Source: Oxytricha trifallax
Taxonomy: Eukaryota; Ciliophora; Spirotrichea; Sporadotrichida; Oxytrichidae
Direction of reading: 5' to 3'
Assembly (NCBI GenBank): GCA_000711775.1
Contig: ARYC01001891.1
Location: forward strand, 1-64,000
DNA length: 64,000 nt
Shown: in pieces, positions 1-12,060 of the stretch
Layout of the letters: every line of letters starts with the position of its first letter
Position numbering within the stretch: position 1 is the stretch's first letter
Position numbers and translations under genes: made by a program
Notes under the pieces: generated by a model
Told to the model about the DNA's origin: nothing
What the model saw: the letters and a program-made list of their open reading frames with translations, nothing else
The model's database searches: none

Positions 1-593
1 CTCTTCATTGCATCATTCATAGACTCCATCTTGCTTCCACTTTCTATAAATGTTTATGAAATTTAAAATTATGGATATCCATTCTAAACTTACTAAAATA
101 TTACTACTAAATAGAGAGATCAACTGGAGGTCAACCTGAATAAGATAGTAAGAGAAAGATGGAAGAACTGTCTCCAAGTTTCAAAGTTTGACTTCCATTT
201 TTATCAAACTTTCTCCATTAAATTGCTCCTAATAATAATTAATTTAATTAGGTGGTGCTCCTAATTTATTTAAAACTTAATTAGGTGGTTATATTAAAGT
301 TCAAAACCGTATTAGGAGGTACATAAAAAAAAAAAATTTTAAAATCTCCCCTCCTAAATTTACAAGAACAGCTTTAGGAGCACCACCTAACTTCACAAAA
401 CACATTGAGGTGCATTTTAATGAATAAAATGGATGAATTAGTTTATAAATTATCACTAAATCTAATAAATATAAAACTAATGTCTCGTACTCTGTTCTCA
501 TTAAATCTCTCTAAACCTTTGAGAATATGCTCTTACTCTTGTATAAAGGTAGAATTTAAATAGCTTGTATAATTATTAATAGTATTTATAAAA

Positions 594-2041
594 ATGAGCG
601 GTAACTTACTTAGAAAAGCGGCATTGCTTGGCATTAGCCAGCAAAAACTTCTTTCATTAATCAAAAGAAAATTGAGACTTGCGATGTCTCTACCTAGTAC
701 AAACCTGAAATTTTTTAACTTTAGGTATCAGACTTTGAATAGCAATTCAGTTGTTAAATAGAAATGCAGAGCTAAGAAATTTAATGCGAAGTTCCAATGA
801 AAATGGTTGAAGAGGAGGAAGAGAAAAAAGAAATAAAAGCATTACATTTATGTGAGGAGTATGAGAAGAACTTCACTTATAAATCTGCTCTTAAGCGTCA
901 TATCTTAGAGCAGCATTCTAACAAGCCCAAGCTCTATCTTAAGCTTGATAAGATAGATGGAAAATATTTCTGCCCTTACTGCAATAAGTAATACAATCAT
1001 TCAAGAGATCTAAAAGTTCATCTATAAAACCATCATGGCAAGAAGTTTGAAGTAATAGATCCAGAGACTGGTGAGGTCTTCCTTTAAAAAAGAAAGCCAA
1101 GAGACCCTTTAGAAACTTTGGAACAAAGAGTAAAGAAAGAAAATAAACTTATTATAGCAGTAAGAAATCTCCCAGCCTCAGAGATAGTAAAAATCACTCT
1201 TAAGATGCATGCACTCAAACTTCCAATATTGAATATAATTGACCTTAAAGAGTGTAAAGAAAGTTATCTTATCCTTTAGGATAAATTTGAGAAGAAAGTC
1301 ATAACAGATAAGTAGTTCGCATACAAGATATATCCGTTCAACTACTTCAAATGCGATGACAAGTATCAAATGGAATTCGTAAATGAACACCAAGCACTTA
1401 CGAAGTCAAGAGATAGATAGTGCAGATTTATAATAAAGCTCGATGCTATTCTGCTTGCTCAAGATCATGTAGCTTTTCGTCTTCCTCTATATTAAATGAC
1501 ATAAAGAGACTACATTTAAGATTAAAGGACACCAAAGTAGTTACCTCTTATTCTTACAAATGTTTGCAAAGGCATTGAGGAGCTGCACACTCTTGGATAT
1601 GTTCATAGAGATTTGAAGCCTGAGAATATAATGCTTGACTTTTAACCTCTCAGAGTAGTAATAATAGATTTCAATAGATCATAGAGAGTTGAAGCTTCAG
1701 GACTTGGCAACGTGTATGATACTCCTGGATACTTTTCAGAAAGAGAGGACTGGAGAGATTGTGATATTAAGTGGGATATATGGGCTCTAGCAGCAATTAT
1801 TTGTGAATGCGATATGCAAAGAAATGATTACTATAGCTGCAAAAGAGAGAAAGATTCAAAACAGAGAATACAGCATTATCTAGACTAGAATAAGATAAAA
1901 GGTAGAATGAAAGACATGGCTGAGTAGATAATTATTAAGCCTAATCACAGAGCTGACCATGAAATAGACTAAATTGTTAGTTGGATAGGAGAGATAAAGT
2001 TTAGAAAGCTGCCTCATGATGCTAAAGTACTGTTTGAGTGA
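594..2041 (+). CDS. TBE 57-kDa protein: C2H2 zinc fingers plus kinase-like domain (broken)
   Basis: This is a homologue of the TBE 57-kDa gene at 15318-16764, almost the same length (1448 against 1447 bases). The start is ATG 594, giving MSGNLLRKAALLG, matching MAVNLNRRAALLG of the other copy. Two C2H2 fingers follow at about 850-1030 (CEEYEKNF...RHILEQH; CPYCNKQYNHSRDLKVHLQNHH). The C-terminal half has kinase landmarks: HRDLKPEN at about 1608, IIDFNRS at about 1662, YDTPGYF and WDIWALAAI at about 1770-1800. It ends at TGA 2039. Several TAA/TAG codons fall where glutamine fits. The frame breaks at least near 700-790 and around 1495-1560, so this copy is probably not functional. The family probably binds DNA and may phosphorylate; its role in TBE biology is not established here. 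Confidence 0.8.
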
Positions 2042-2077
2042 ATAATAAATAAAAAACACTTGCATTACACACTAATT

Positions 2078-2133
2078 TATATTACATTATAACCCTAAAC
2101 CCCTACATAAACCCTATTAAAACCCTAATAAAG
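2078..2133 (+). repeat. Degenerate telomere-like TBE terminal repeat
   Basis: The sequence has CCCTAAACCCC and repeated AAACCCT/AACCCTAAT motifs. It resembles the inner TBE inverted repeat (AACCCTAATAAAACCCC) and a similar motif at 48630-48660. It lies directly between the 57-kDa gene and the start codon of the next gene, so it may form that gene's whole 5' leader. Confidence 0.55.
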
Positions 2134-2134
2134 C

Positions 2135-2977
2135 ATGCGTTAATAGTCTACTTTCATCAATAAAACAACTCAATCAAACAACTTCAGGGGTTTTGGGCTT
2201 TTGAAGCGTTAAGAACTAGCTTAGAAGTGCAAAAGCAAGAAAGAGCTCTACAACTTTCTCACCCAGGATTGTCGGGCCTTCTTACCCAAGCCTGATTCAA
2301 CCAACATTTACTTCTTCAAGTCCATCATAAGAGCAAAGAAGGAGGTAAGCATCTCTCCTTAATTGTAACCGTCTTCATAGTACATCAGAAGAGAAGACAT
2401 CAAAGTGTCCGCAGTGCCTCACATAGAGGGACTTACAGTCCAGGACTTCCTCGATTATGCGAGAGACATTTCCAGACTACTCAACTTTCTCCCTGATGAG
2501 CGAGACTGGGTCCACTTAGACAGGCAATGGATCTGTGATTTGCTCTATACCTTAGACACCGACGGAGTCACCAACATGATTCACGATGCAATGCTTTAAC
2601 GGAAAGAAAGGCTTGAGCAAAGCAGAGACCTAGTCATTGAAATGAGACCTGAATTTGTTGACGCACTCTCTAGATGCCTCAGCTTCAGCAGTAAGTTTCT
2701 CTCTTTACATTTCCTTTGTAGCCGAGAGAGGCAAAGCTGTGAATCTCATGAAGGACTCATCTAAAAGAAAGAGAACAAGAGATGAAATTCAAGAGGTGAA
2801 AGATTATGAGACAGCCTTGAAGTCAGACAGGCAGCTCTTTCTATAAGAAACTAAGAGGCTGAAGAGCATGATAACTTGGAAAGTGAAGTACTTGACTTAC
2901 GCAAAATGAAGGAGCAAGTTATGCAAGACTTCGGCTCTCAGAATCTGGAAGAGCAGGTGCAGAACTTCAGCCTTTGA
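2135..2977 (+). CDS. TBE 22-kDa-like protein, free-standing copy with one small intron
   Basis: The reading frame opens at ATG 2135, about 95 bases after the 57-kDa gene. It aligns through its length with the TBE 22-kDa protein at 17331-18121: SKKELYNFLTQ against SKEDLYRYLTQ, and VPHIEGLTVQDF against IPNYPEISVTNL. A 31-nt intron (2691-2721, GTAAGT...GTAG) sits at the same position and phase as the 26-nt intron of the TBE gene. After the intron the protein is basic and then acidic/coiled-coil. The frame ends at TGA 2907. A better coding frame continues (LESEVLDLRKMKEQVMQDF) to TGA 2975, so one frameshift near 2845-2880 is likely. Function unknown. Its position outside a recognisable TBE is unusual. 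Confidence 0.65.
2691..2721 (+). other. 31-nt intron in the 22-kDa-like gene
   Basis: GTAAGTTTCTC...CTTTGTAG joins codons to give ...FSS(T)ERGKAV. The position and phase are the same as in the TBE 22-kDa gene (17860-17885). Confidence 0.7.
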
Positions 2978-3069
2978 CTTCTGCTGGTCTCTATTCTTAT
3001 CCATTCTCTGACACTACTAATAGAAAGAGTTAGAATATGGTGAATTCTTTTAGAAATTAAGCTTTAAAA

Positions 3070-6000
3070 TCATCTTCTTTTTAACCCCTCTCTTTAGGGG
3101 TTCCTATGGTCTATATCACTTTTCAAGTTTCTCTTTTAATTTGAAGCCTTCTTCAACCAGGCTTCCATACATTCTTCGACCTCTTCATGCTCCTTGTAAG
3201 TTTCACTAAAAGACTTGTCTCTGCAACTCCTCCTTACAAGTATAACTCACTTTTCAACTAAGTCCTTAATCTGCTCTGCCTTCTCATAAGCCTTCCTACT
3301 TCTCTTATTAGTCAATTTCTTTCCTTCCTTGCTCTTCGATCTTTCTCTGCCTGGCTCTTAAGTGATCTCCTCATATTGGCGCCTCACGCCGTTTTTGAAG
3401 ATCTTCTCAACTTCACTAATAGGCTTGTCTTAGAACACAGGGTTCTGGCTCATCTTCTCTACAATGAATTCTATGATAGAAGGTTAATAGAACCCTAATT
3501 TACTTTGAGTGTCTGGCTCTTCAGCCACAGCTTCAGTTTTCATTTCCTCTTCAGAGGCCTTCCTTGCTTCCTCGATATCCTTTTTGGCTCCTATAAAAGA
3601 ACTTTCTACTTTTTCGACTATCTTCTCCACTATAGCCTTTACAACTGCAACTTAATGATCGATGGCTATAATCTATTCAGAAGGAACTTCGGGCTCCTTT
3701 GCTTGATGAATAATATCCATATCAATAGCTTCTTATTTGTCTTACAAATTAAATTATACTACATTGAACTTTTTGTCTAATATAAGGTCGATCTCATTCT
3801 ACTCTACGTAAAGAAGCTACTCAACACTATCTTTGGAGTTGAGTCTATACAAAACTCTTTGCCATCTGCCCTTAGTATTAAGTCTTCCAATTCTTCATAT
3901 ATCTGCTCTTCAAACCTTTTAGAGAAGACATCTGCGATGATGAGGTAAGAACCTCCGTTCTAGTTGATTTCACCATTCGTCTGAATGTCAGTCCCTCTTC
4001 CATGAGCTTCATTCAGCAAGTATATTCCATATTCCTTTTTCGCATTCTTCATTAAGTATCTGCCTTCAATCATGGATTCAATATTGGCGGCTTGCCCTCT
4101 GCTTAAACTTGTGAAGTCGTAGCCCGATCTCAAAAGGCCTATCTCTATTGCATTATAGTTAGTTGAAGCCACTATTAGAACTGGGGAGTGGCTTAGCTGC
4201 TCTATTATAATTTCTTTGATCTTAGCCAAGTAATCACTCTAATTAGTGCTCACAAAAACATCCGGGTATTGAGTCTTTTTATTTCCCTAGAGTTTATCAA
4301 GAGTGGGAAATACTACAGGTGTAGCTTGAAAAGCTAGCTTTAAACAGTTCTCTTCAGTAAAAAAGAGATTGCTTCCAGAAAATCCTATCACTTTATGAGC
4401 TTGCTGAAAGTACTCAAGAGAGTTAATTATAGTATCAACAGAGCCATCAAACATAATCCAATCGTACTCGTCCACTAATACGTAGCTTTGCTACCATACA
4501 CTAACAGCCTTGCTGTTCTTTTGCATCTTCTTTAATTAGGGCTAAGTGTAGAAATAGATGCCAGTATCTTTGGCAAAGAAGTTTAGATTGCAATTAAGCT
4601 ACATTACTTAATGACTCTCTAGTATCGTTTGAAGTCTCTTTGCACTAAGTGCTAATTCTTGCTGAGTATAAAGACTGATCTTTAAGTTTTAAGAGCAATA
4701 AGGATTGATAAAGCAATGCATATTAGGGTCTTCCCATTGCCAATACCAAAATGAATGAAGTGATTGCTGTTAAGATTGTCACAGATATAGTTTAAACATA
4801 AGACCTGAGAGCAGTAAAATTTGAAGCATAAATTTTACTCCAAAGTTTCTAATTCGGCACTTACTCTTAAGAGTTCCTCTGGAAACCTGCTATTGAATCT
4901 GGATGCTACTTGGTTATATAAGTTCTCATTCTTGAATAGCTAAAGAAGGTCATTAACAGCCTTTTCAGAGAAGGCTTCCATAGTCCTTGCAATTGCATTA
5001 TTCTATCAAGGTCAGAGAAGTCACAGTTGAGACAGTTGTCAATAGTGTGAATGCTTAACTATACATTTTTCTCGACTTGCGCTTCACAATCAACTACTAT
5101 ACTTTCCTGATTTGTTCAATCTTCCCTACCCATTATTGATCTCTGCTTTGCAGTCTTTAAGCAAGACCTTTCATAAAATGCACCATTGAGACTTTGTCGA
5201 CGACTTCTTGCTTTTATAAGAAGGTTGCCCATGTAGAAGATATGTAGTCTTTTAAAGACTCTAAGTTAGGGGCAGAGCATAAGGCACATATTCTTACAAA
5301 GTACTCAGTATACTCTACAGGAATGTCTCTTATAAGGTTCAATCCACAGTCTTGCTTAAGCAAGATAATAAAAGGCACGTTCATTATAAAGAAGGTATTT
5401 GGTATTAGTTTGATGACCTAAGGGTCAATTGAAAAGTAGTGCCATGTTTAAGCCAAAAGCTGAATGATGCCTGGATTAGAGTCGTTTAACTTCTAGACTA
5501 TAGCAAGCTGCTTACTTAGACATGTTGCCTCAGTAATAAAGACCAAGTTGGCTAAGCCTATAGCTTGTCTAGCATTGGGTGACCTTATAAGCAAGAGAAT
5601 TGCTTCTTATATTAAGTTCTCTTCTGGCTGATATTTTTCCCCTGTATAGTAACTGAGGGCAGCCAAGAAGATACGAGCCTTGGAGTCTTAGTCTAGCCTT
5701 TAGTTACTTGAGATCAACTCTGTAATTAAATAGAAGAGCCCTTGGTTCACTTAGGGTTCATTTGCCATCTCAAAGTGCTAAAGGAACGAAAAGAGTGATT
5801 GGGTGTTGCGGGCCATTATATCTTGAAGGATCTGTTCCTTTTATTAATAATTTGATTATTTGAAACTTTCAAAGTGCTTGACCAACATCTCATGGCCAAT
5901 GATTGAGCCATAGTTAATAACCAGCTAAGGTAAGGGTCTTGGAGCTTGCATTGATTCACTTGCTAAGCTCACAGTAGTCTGGAACTCACTCACCTTCATT

Positions 6001-6472
6001 TCCTCGTTTGAGAGGGAGTGGTTAAGATTTTCAGAGACCAGTGACTTGGTATCACTGCTGTTCTTGGCTTTCTTGCTTTTGTTATTGTTTATAAACTTTC
6101 TCACAACGTTCTTAAAATCCCATGTCTTTTAATAGCCTTTGAAATCCTCCTGCTACAACAGGAGACTCAAATCATAGTTGTTTAAATGTAGGAATTCCTT
6201 TGCTCTATTGGTTTTGACGCTATCTTGGGCTCCCTTGTACTCAGCTTTAATGCCCTTCACTTTGCCGCCCTCATCAATATTAGCCTTGGCTTCAAGATTT
6301 TCAAAAATCCGATCACCCTGCTCAAGAAGTTGAGCTAACTATTCATTTGAATTATCATTCCTTAACTCTAATATAGGTGCTTAGTAAAGGAAAAAAGCTT
6401 ACCAGGGCTTCGTTCTTCAATCTATAGGGGAAAAGACTCAGCAAGCTGATCCCGCTCTTGGGCTGGATTCAT
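3070..6472 (-). CDS. SecA-like helicase-domain protein (long N- and C-terminal extensions)
   Basis: The gene starts at ATG 6472 (MNPAQERDQLAE). A likely 35-nt intron (about 6365-6400, GTAAGC...TTAG) follows. About 480 codons of helical, Q/E/L-rich sequence come next, without TGA. Motifs in the order and spacing of SecA ATPases are GIGNGKTL (Walker A, about 4730-4750), VLVDEYDWIM (VDE box, about 4460), VIGFSGS (SecA motif III-like), VLIVASTN, and GRGTDIQTNGEIN (motif VI-like, about 3990). No SecY partner or translocation domain can be seen. The C-terminus is an E/K-rich coiled-coil-like tail. Two frame changes occur, near 4990-5010 and 4660-4690; the first could be a short intron. An in-frame TGA at 3247 is followed by more coding-like sequence to TGA 3070. 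GC is well above the surroundings and no interruption by AT-rich DNA is seen. It could be a germline-limited gene or cargo of an unnamed element. Confidence 0.65.
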
Positions 6473-6479
6473 GGTATTT

Positions 6480-8540
6480 TTAAGTTTTGATTATAGTATT
6501 ATATACTGGATTTTTAAATTTAATAGGTGGATTATTAAAAAATACCACTGGATTCTTCAAATTTACTATAAAAAAAAACCTCTCTCCTTCACTTATCCAG
6601 TGGATTTAAAGAGCTACAGCCCGCAAACCAGTTCAAATGCATTGCTTATGTTAATACCAACATATAAAGGTGAAAAAAGTAGGCTTGCAAGAAATGGCTA
6701 CTCGCCATGGGTCTTTTGAGTGCTTTTGAGTCTGGCCTCATTGAAAATTGGCTTTTTGGAAAAATCGAAAAATCCGAGGGCCTAATGGCGAATTCAACCC
6801 TATACTGTTCATAACGTACATATAACCAGTAGAAATGTGCAGTGAAAGTAGAATGGAAAGCAAAGGCACTCGTTTTCGAAAATCGAGGTCATGGTTGAAG
6901 GGGGTCCAGACTGGCTTTGGATTCTAGACTTCAGACTGGATTTTAGACCCTATAAGAGGGGGAGTTTATACTAAAGTTGAATTTTTGCAAAAAGTAGTTG
7001 GGAAAGCTACTGGATTTTATGGACATATGGACTAAGTATAGAATAAGGAACACTTTCAACAATATATGATCACTAGAACACTCAAACTGCAATTAGCAGC
7101 ATTCTTAAAGACTCTCTTTCTAAGACTCTTGAATTGGCCCTCTCATAATAAGTTAAATTGTGAAGTTTGGAATTTCGCTATTTATCGATATTAAATCATC
7201 ACTATACCAACTTATAAATCTATCACGCATATATGTATTGGGGTTTATATATATATATATATATTATTATTTGTATTTGTTAGTTAATAAATATTACTTT
7301 TTGCTACAGATGTTAAAATGATTTACTACTTGTGTCTGAAAAGCTTTATTGAAATAGTTCCGAGAGAGCAAAGTAGGCTTAGAATGCATGGAATAGAATA
7401 TCAGAAGATGAATTTATTGATGCATTAAATATATGCTAAATTTATAAATATTAACAACTTAATTACATGTATTTCTCAAAGAAATTATTATTATCATTAA
7501 ATTAAATTTATTGAATAAATAATTATAAAAATAAAATGGCTTGACTCAATTTATTATCTAAGTTTAATGAATTAAGATTACATTATTATAAAAACACCAT
7601 TTTTGTCATATTTTTTTAAGATATATATTTATGATAAGTATTGTTGATATTTATACGAAAGAGAGGAGAAAATAAAGTATAAAATTTAATTTAATTGAAG
7701 GATTTAAAATAAATGTAAACTTAGTCTGCAGTTTACATTAATTTATAAAAGTTATCTGTATTGCCATAATTATTAATTTAATTTTAAAATATTAAGTCTA
7801 CGTTATCCATTCTTATATTTAGTATAAGATAGTAAATATAGTGTCTAGTTAAGATAATTCCTCTTGCACTATGATCATTTGAAGGATGGGGATTTCTTCT
7901 TAAACATATTTAAAAGAATGAAAATTTCTTAGTTATCGATCATAAATCTTTGAAAATAAAAAATTATCATAATTCATAAATAAACAGAAAATAATTTGAT
8001 ATTAGTAAATAAAAAATGGATTACTAAAGTCTTTAACATCAGTTCTCATTTAGGTAAGTAGCTTAATTTTTTCTATATATCTTTTTAAAATCATCAAATT
8101 TATTAGCGCTTATCTTATTAATATCAAAGGTTATTTCATAAGTACTACATTTTTAAAGATAAAAGTAGTGAATTTTCTATGATTTTTACTATAACTATCA
8201 ATAGAACTGATACAATAGAGATATTAATATACTTCTCATTTTCATGCTACAAGACCTATCTTATCAAATATCTGAGTATTAAAAACAAAAACAGTTGTTC
8301 GCTAAAATAGAACATTTTAGGAAAACTTGAAATAATTAAATGTCTCATGAAATAAAATGAAGCACAGTTAGAAATATAAAATGAAAAATGTGATTATTCA
8401 TCGCAGTTTAAAGTTATTTTCGCACATTAATCTAATTTAGCTTATAAATATATTTTAAATGCCAGTTTGTAATATATTTTGTAAATATAATTTCCCGATA
8501 AATTGTATTTTATCAATATAAAGTTTTGAAAAGCCAAATT
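6480..8540. other. Non-coding stretch, nothing firm
   Basis: 6480-7140 is GC-richer 5' flank of the SecA-like gene, with repeated phrases around GGATT..TAGAC. From 7140 the sequence is AT-rich, with a short (TA)n run at about 7245-7262. The left part of the decayed TBE (22-kDa side) may begin somewhere in 8000-8540, but I cannot place its edge. Confidence 0.4.
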
Positions 8541-10650
8541 CGATTATTACTATTCCTTTTGGCTTGCTTCTTTTAATCTTCAAAAGAAATTAAAATAGAG
8601 TATAGTTTTTTTAGATTCTTCTCATATTTCTCAGATAACTTTCATTTATTTAATGAGTTTAACACAAATTCGTTATGGAAAATTATCTTTTTATTCTTTT
8701 TAAAAAAGGTAAATTATCAATTCCTAATCTTTCAAAGCAACTTAATTATTGATTAATGATTGAAATCCCTGGATATTTTTGTTTTTTTAATCAACTAATT
8801 ATCTAAGTTTTTAAAAACTTTCCTTTAAAAACAGAGAATAGCTTTCGAAAACGATATATATGTTGTATCAATAATTGGAAAAAAATGTTCAATAAAATAT
8901 TTGTTTGATTATATCTAATATTGGCATGTTAATGTGAGGTATCAATAGAAATCTTTCTTACTTTATAATCTTTAGATCAATACTCGAGTCTTAAACCTAT
9001 TCATTTCAACACTTATAGACTTCCGACTTTGTTCTACTCTTATTAATGAACTAAAATTTCTAGAAGTTTGGATCCTATTCTTTAAAATATGGCATCTTAT
9101 TGAAGAACAAATTCGTAAAAAAACTGTGAAAATTATGAGGAAGCTAAACAAACTTTAAAGATAGAGCTCCATTTTTCTAAATAAACTTAAAAATAGTACT
9201 AAATTTAGTTTGCACTAATACTAAATGCAGTTTGTTTAAATTATTACCAAATATTAATTCATGTTCAGTTTAAAACTAATATAGTTATGATGGAAAAATT
9301 TCATCTGTTGTGAACTTAATTGAAACTATTTCTAGTATTTAGTTTATTCAGAATTTAATTATTTGAAAAACTTTGTTTGAATATGATCATATACTTGAAG
9401 GGTAACCATTAATATTGCAGTGGAAGCTCCATCACATAATTGTAATAGAGAAATTATATATCTTAGCTTTTTAATATAAATTTATACTTGAATTCAAACA
9501 TAGATGCTTACTTATATTGAAAAACATTTTCTTTGGGTACTGGATTATCAAAGCTCAACTTTGGCTCTAATGTAATATTAAAATAATAATTATTGTCTAG
9601 GAGACAGAGCTTGACCTCTTGAATATAAAGCAGATTTTAGAAGAAATGTGTATAATAAGAAGAAAATTGCTGTCATATGATTAAAAACATATATTTAAGA
9701 AGAAGTAAGGAACATCGGATAACTGAAAATGAGAGTCAAAGTTTCTACTCAACTGAGTGAAAATTCAAGAGATATATCAAAGAAAAAATTATGGTAAAGT
9801 TAAGGCATATTTTAAAAATAATAAAGTGGATGATAGGTTTGAATGAACGATTTTAATCCATTCTTAATAACACTCAAACAAAAGTTAATGTAAAATGTAA
9901 TTAGCACCGATTGATTAAAATTTTAATTTAAGATTAGAGACTTAAAATATTGTAAGTCTTAAAGAAATGAAAATCTCTCATAAAAGAACAGCAAAAGAGA
10001 TTCAAGAGATATAAAAGATTACTATTAATAGATAAACAAGCAGCTAATGCCTTTTTATCACGATATGATTAGAGAGAGAGTTCTGTTAATATCACAATTG
10101 ATTTAAGCGTATGATATTGGCATTGAATTAAATCTAATTAATATACATGTTTTGGAAAAGGGAAGCTCTAAGAGATTATGATAAAGTTCCACAAGATATA
10201 AATCTTTTCCGTTATACAATTAAATTTTAGTATAATAAATATTAATTTTAAAATGAATATAAATTACTAAGAAAAACCTAAAAATATAGTATTATTTCTA
10301 AATGATTTTGAAATGACTATAAGTAATTATTTATATTATAATTTACTTGATTTTAATTGTGTATTCTCTAAAAACCAAGGGTCTAAATGAGCTACCTGAG
10401 CAAGGATTATTTCATTCATAGAGACTGAATCATAAAATAAATGTAAATGAAAATATAAGAATTAAGAAATTTGCAATCATTAAAAGTTAGATAATGTAGC
10501 ATGCATATACGACTTATTTATTATGCTTTTATAAGGAAATTGTTATAAAATAGAATTCCTTTAGCACATTTAGCCTTAAAAAAGCTTTTCAACATAATTA
10601 ATTAAGTAAATCTTGTTTGCTAAAACCTAATGAGCATGGAGTTGAAGATT
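8540..10650 (+). mobile_element. Strongly decayed TBE (22-kDa, spacer and 57-kDa parts)
   Basis: The copy follows the reverse orientation of the complete TBE. 8570-9015 matches the 22-kDa gene on the minus strand: CTTCTTTTAATCTTCA near its 3' part, and GGTATCAATAGAAATC corresponding to GGTATCGATAGAGATC. 9020-9200 matches the spacer (TTTGGATCCTATTCTTTAAAAT, GAGCTCCATTTTT). From about 9530 the 57-kDa frame is recognisable in pieces (LGTGLSKLNFGS against LGAGQSMLNFGS; RFKRYKRLLLIDKQAANAF against KLKRQKRIELMNQPAGNVF; FIHRD at about 10415). It is broken throughout by many stops and frameshifts, so this is an old copy. Ends with C4A4 were not found. Confidence 0.7.
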
Positions 10651-12060
10651 TAGCAATGATTTAAAGGTAGAACATTACTATCTTGGTCTTTTTGGGGTGG
10701 ATGGGAAATAATTATATTATTTATATTTTGATGTCGGCTTATAAAGATAGTTAACATTGATATTTTTAAATTAACAATAAGATTAAATATTGTTAACTTT
10801 AGATAATGTTCTTGATACTCCAAAATACTTCCCAATAAAAATGTGTTGACTTATATTTCTTTATAGTTGGATGTTGCTATATTGATTACAATAATCTGAT
10901 ATTTAAAAATTGGAAACATCTTTTATTTTTTAATAAAAACATTTAGGAAACTTAAAGTTTACATTTAATACAAAAGAATACAATATAAAATAGCAACTAA
11001 AATTAGAAGAAGGTTGTAATTTTAATCGTTAGTGTCTTTTTATATTAGGTAATAATTAGGAACATTCTTTAGCGTTCGATAAGGCAAGTTTAAGAGCCAA
11101 TAATAAAAATAAGATAACTATTGCATAAATTAAATAACTTTATTTTTATTTAATATGCTTTAAGTTTACATAAAACTTCCATGTCACTACAAATTCCTAT
11201 AAAATTCATACTTTAAACTATAAATCAATCGCTGAGACATTAATGAAGAGGGTTTGATAGTGAAAAGTAATTTATAAGTTAAATTTCAAGTAATTATAGT
11301 AACCAGAAAATTTTAATTTACCAATATTTTATCATTATTTTTTAATTTAATATGCTATACTAAAAGGTCAATATAGTATCCAAACTTATGATTATTTTAT
11401 AAATAATATAAACGAATATGACTTTCTATTGAATTATTTTATTTTATAATTATTCCATGATTTTTTTTCCCTTTTATGATTAATAATACAATATAAGAGA
11501 TTTAACTTAATTTGATATTGCTATTAAAATAAAAAGAATTAAAAAATTGATTGATTTTTCATTCTGATAGTATGTGAATAATTTAAAATAAAATGATTTA
11601 TTTGAAATGTTATTATCCAAAAATTCTTAATTTTTATTTTGTTGATTTGTAAGACTTCCTTTTAGAATTTATCGAAGTATTATTTTTATAATCTGATTAA
11701 AATTGCTATCATTTTTATCATTTAAATACTACCTCGCTATTTATTCTTAATTAAAAGAATTATTTTAATGATTAAGTAAGTTGTTTAATTTAAATACAAG
11801 TTTAAATAATAATAACTAAAGCAAATTTCATTTTTATATACCATTTTGATTTATTAAAAAGGTTTTTTAATTTTAGCCAAATTTAAAAGTGTCTATTTAA
11901 TAAGTAACATAATTACAAGATTATAAATTAAGTTTTATTAATAAAAGTACAACAAACCTTGTATAAGTATCATAATATCTACAAGATAATAGAACTGTGA
12001 CAAGTCTAAATCACATTCTTGTGCAATGCGAAACCTAGCAGATTAAGTTTACTAATACAA
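10650..12060. other. AT-rich stretch without recognised features
   Basis: About 20-25% GC, with short poly-A and poly-T runs. I see no supportable gene or repeat. Confidence 0.5.

Larger units (their letters stand above)
1..2133 (+). mobile_element. Partial older TBE (telomere-bearing element), right part
   Basis: The stretch matches the complete TBE at 15179-19294 in reverse orientation. Bases about 125-240 match the TBE spacer between the 22-kDa and 57-kDa genes (shared GGAGGTCAACC and CCATTTTTATCAA blocks in the same order). A 57-kDa-type gene follows on the plus strand. At 2078-2133 there is a degenerate terminal repeat rich in CCCTAA, AACCCC and AAACCCT, comparable to the inner part of the TBE end. 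The transposase and 22-kDa genes would lie left of the window. Divergence is much greater than between copies of a young family, so this is an old insertion or a different TBE subfamily. Confidence 0.75.

Noticed and set aside
301-501. 66-codon ORF on the minus strand
   Set aside because: It lies in the TBE spacer between the 22-kDa and 57-kDa genes, and its composition is not protein-like.
3505-3780. 91-codon plus-strand ORF
   Set aside because: It is a shadow of the minus-strand SecA-like gene, which reads through here in the ciliate code.
6471-6719. 82-codon plus-strand ORF upstream of the SecA-like gene
   Set aside because: It starts on the complement of the gene's own start codon and is K/Y/F-rich by AT bias.
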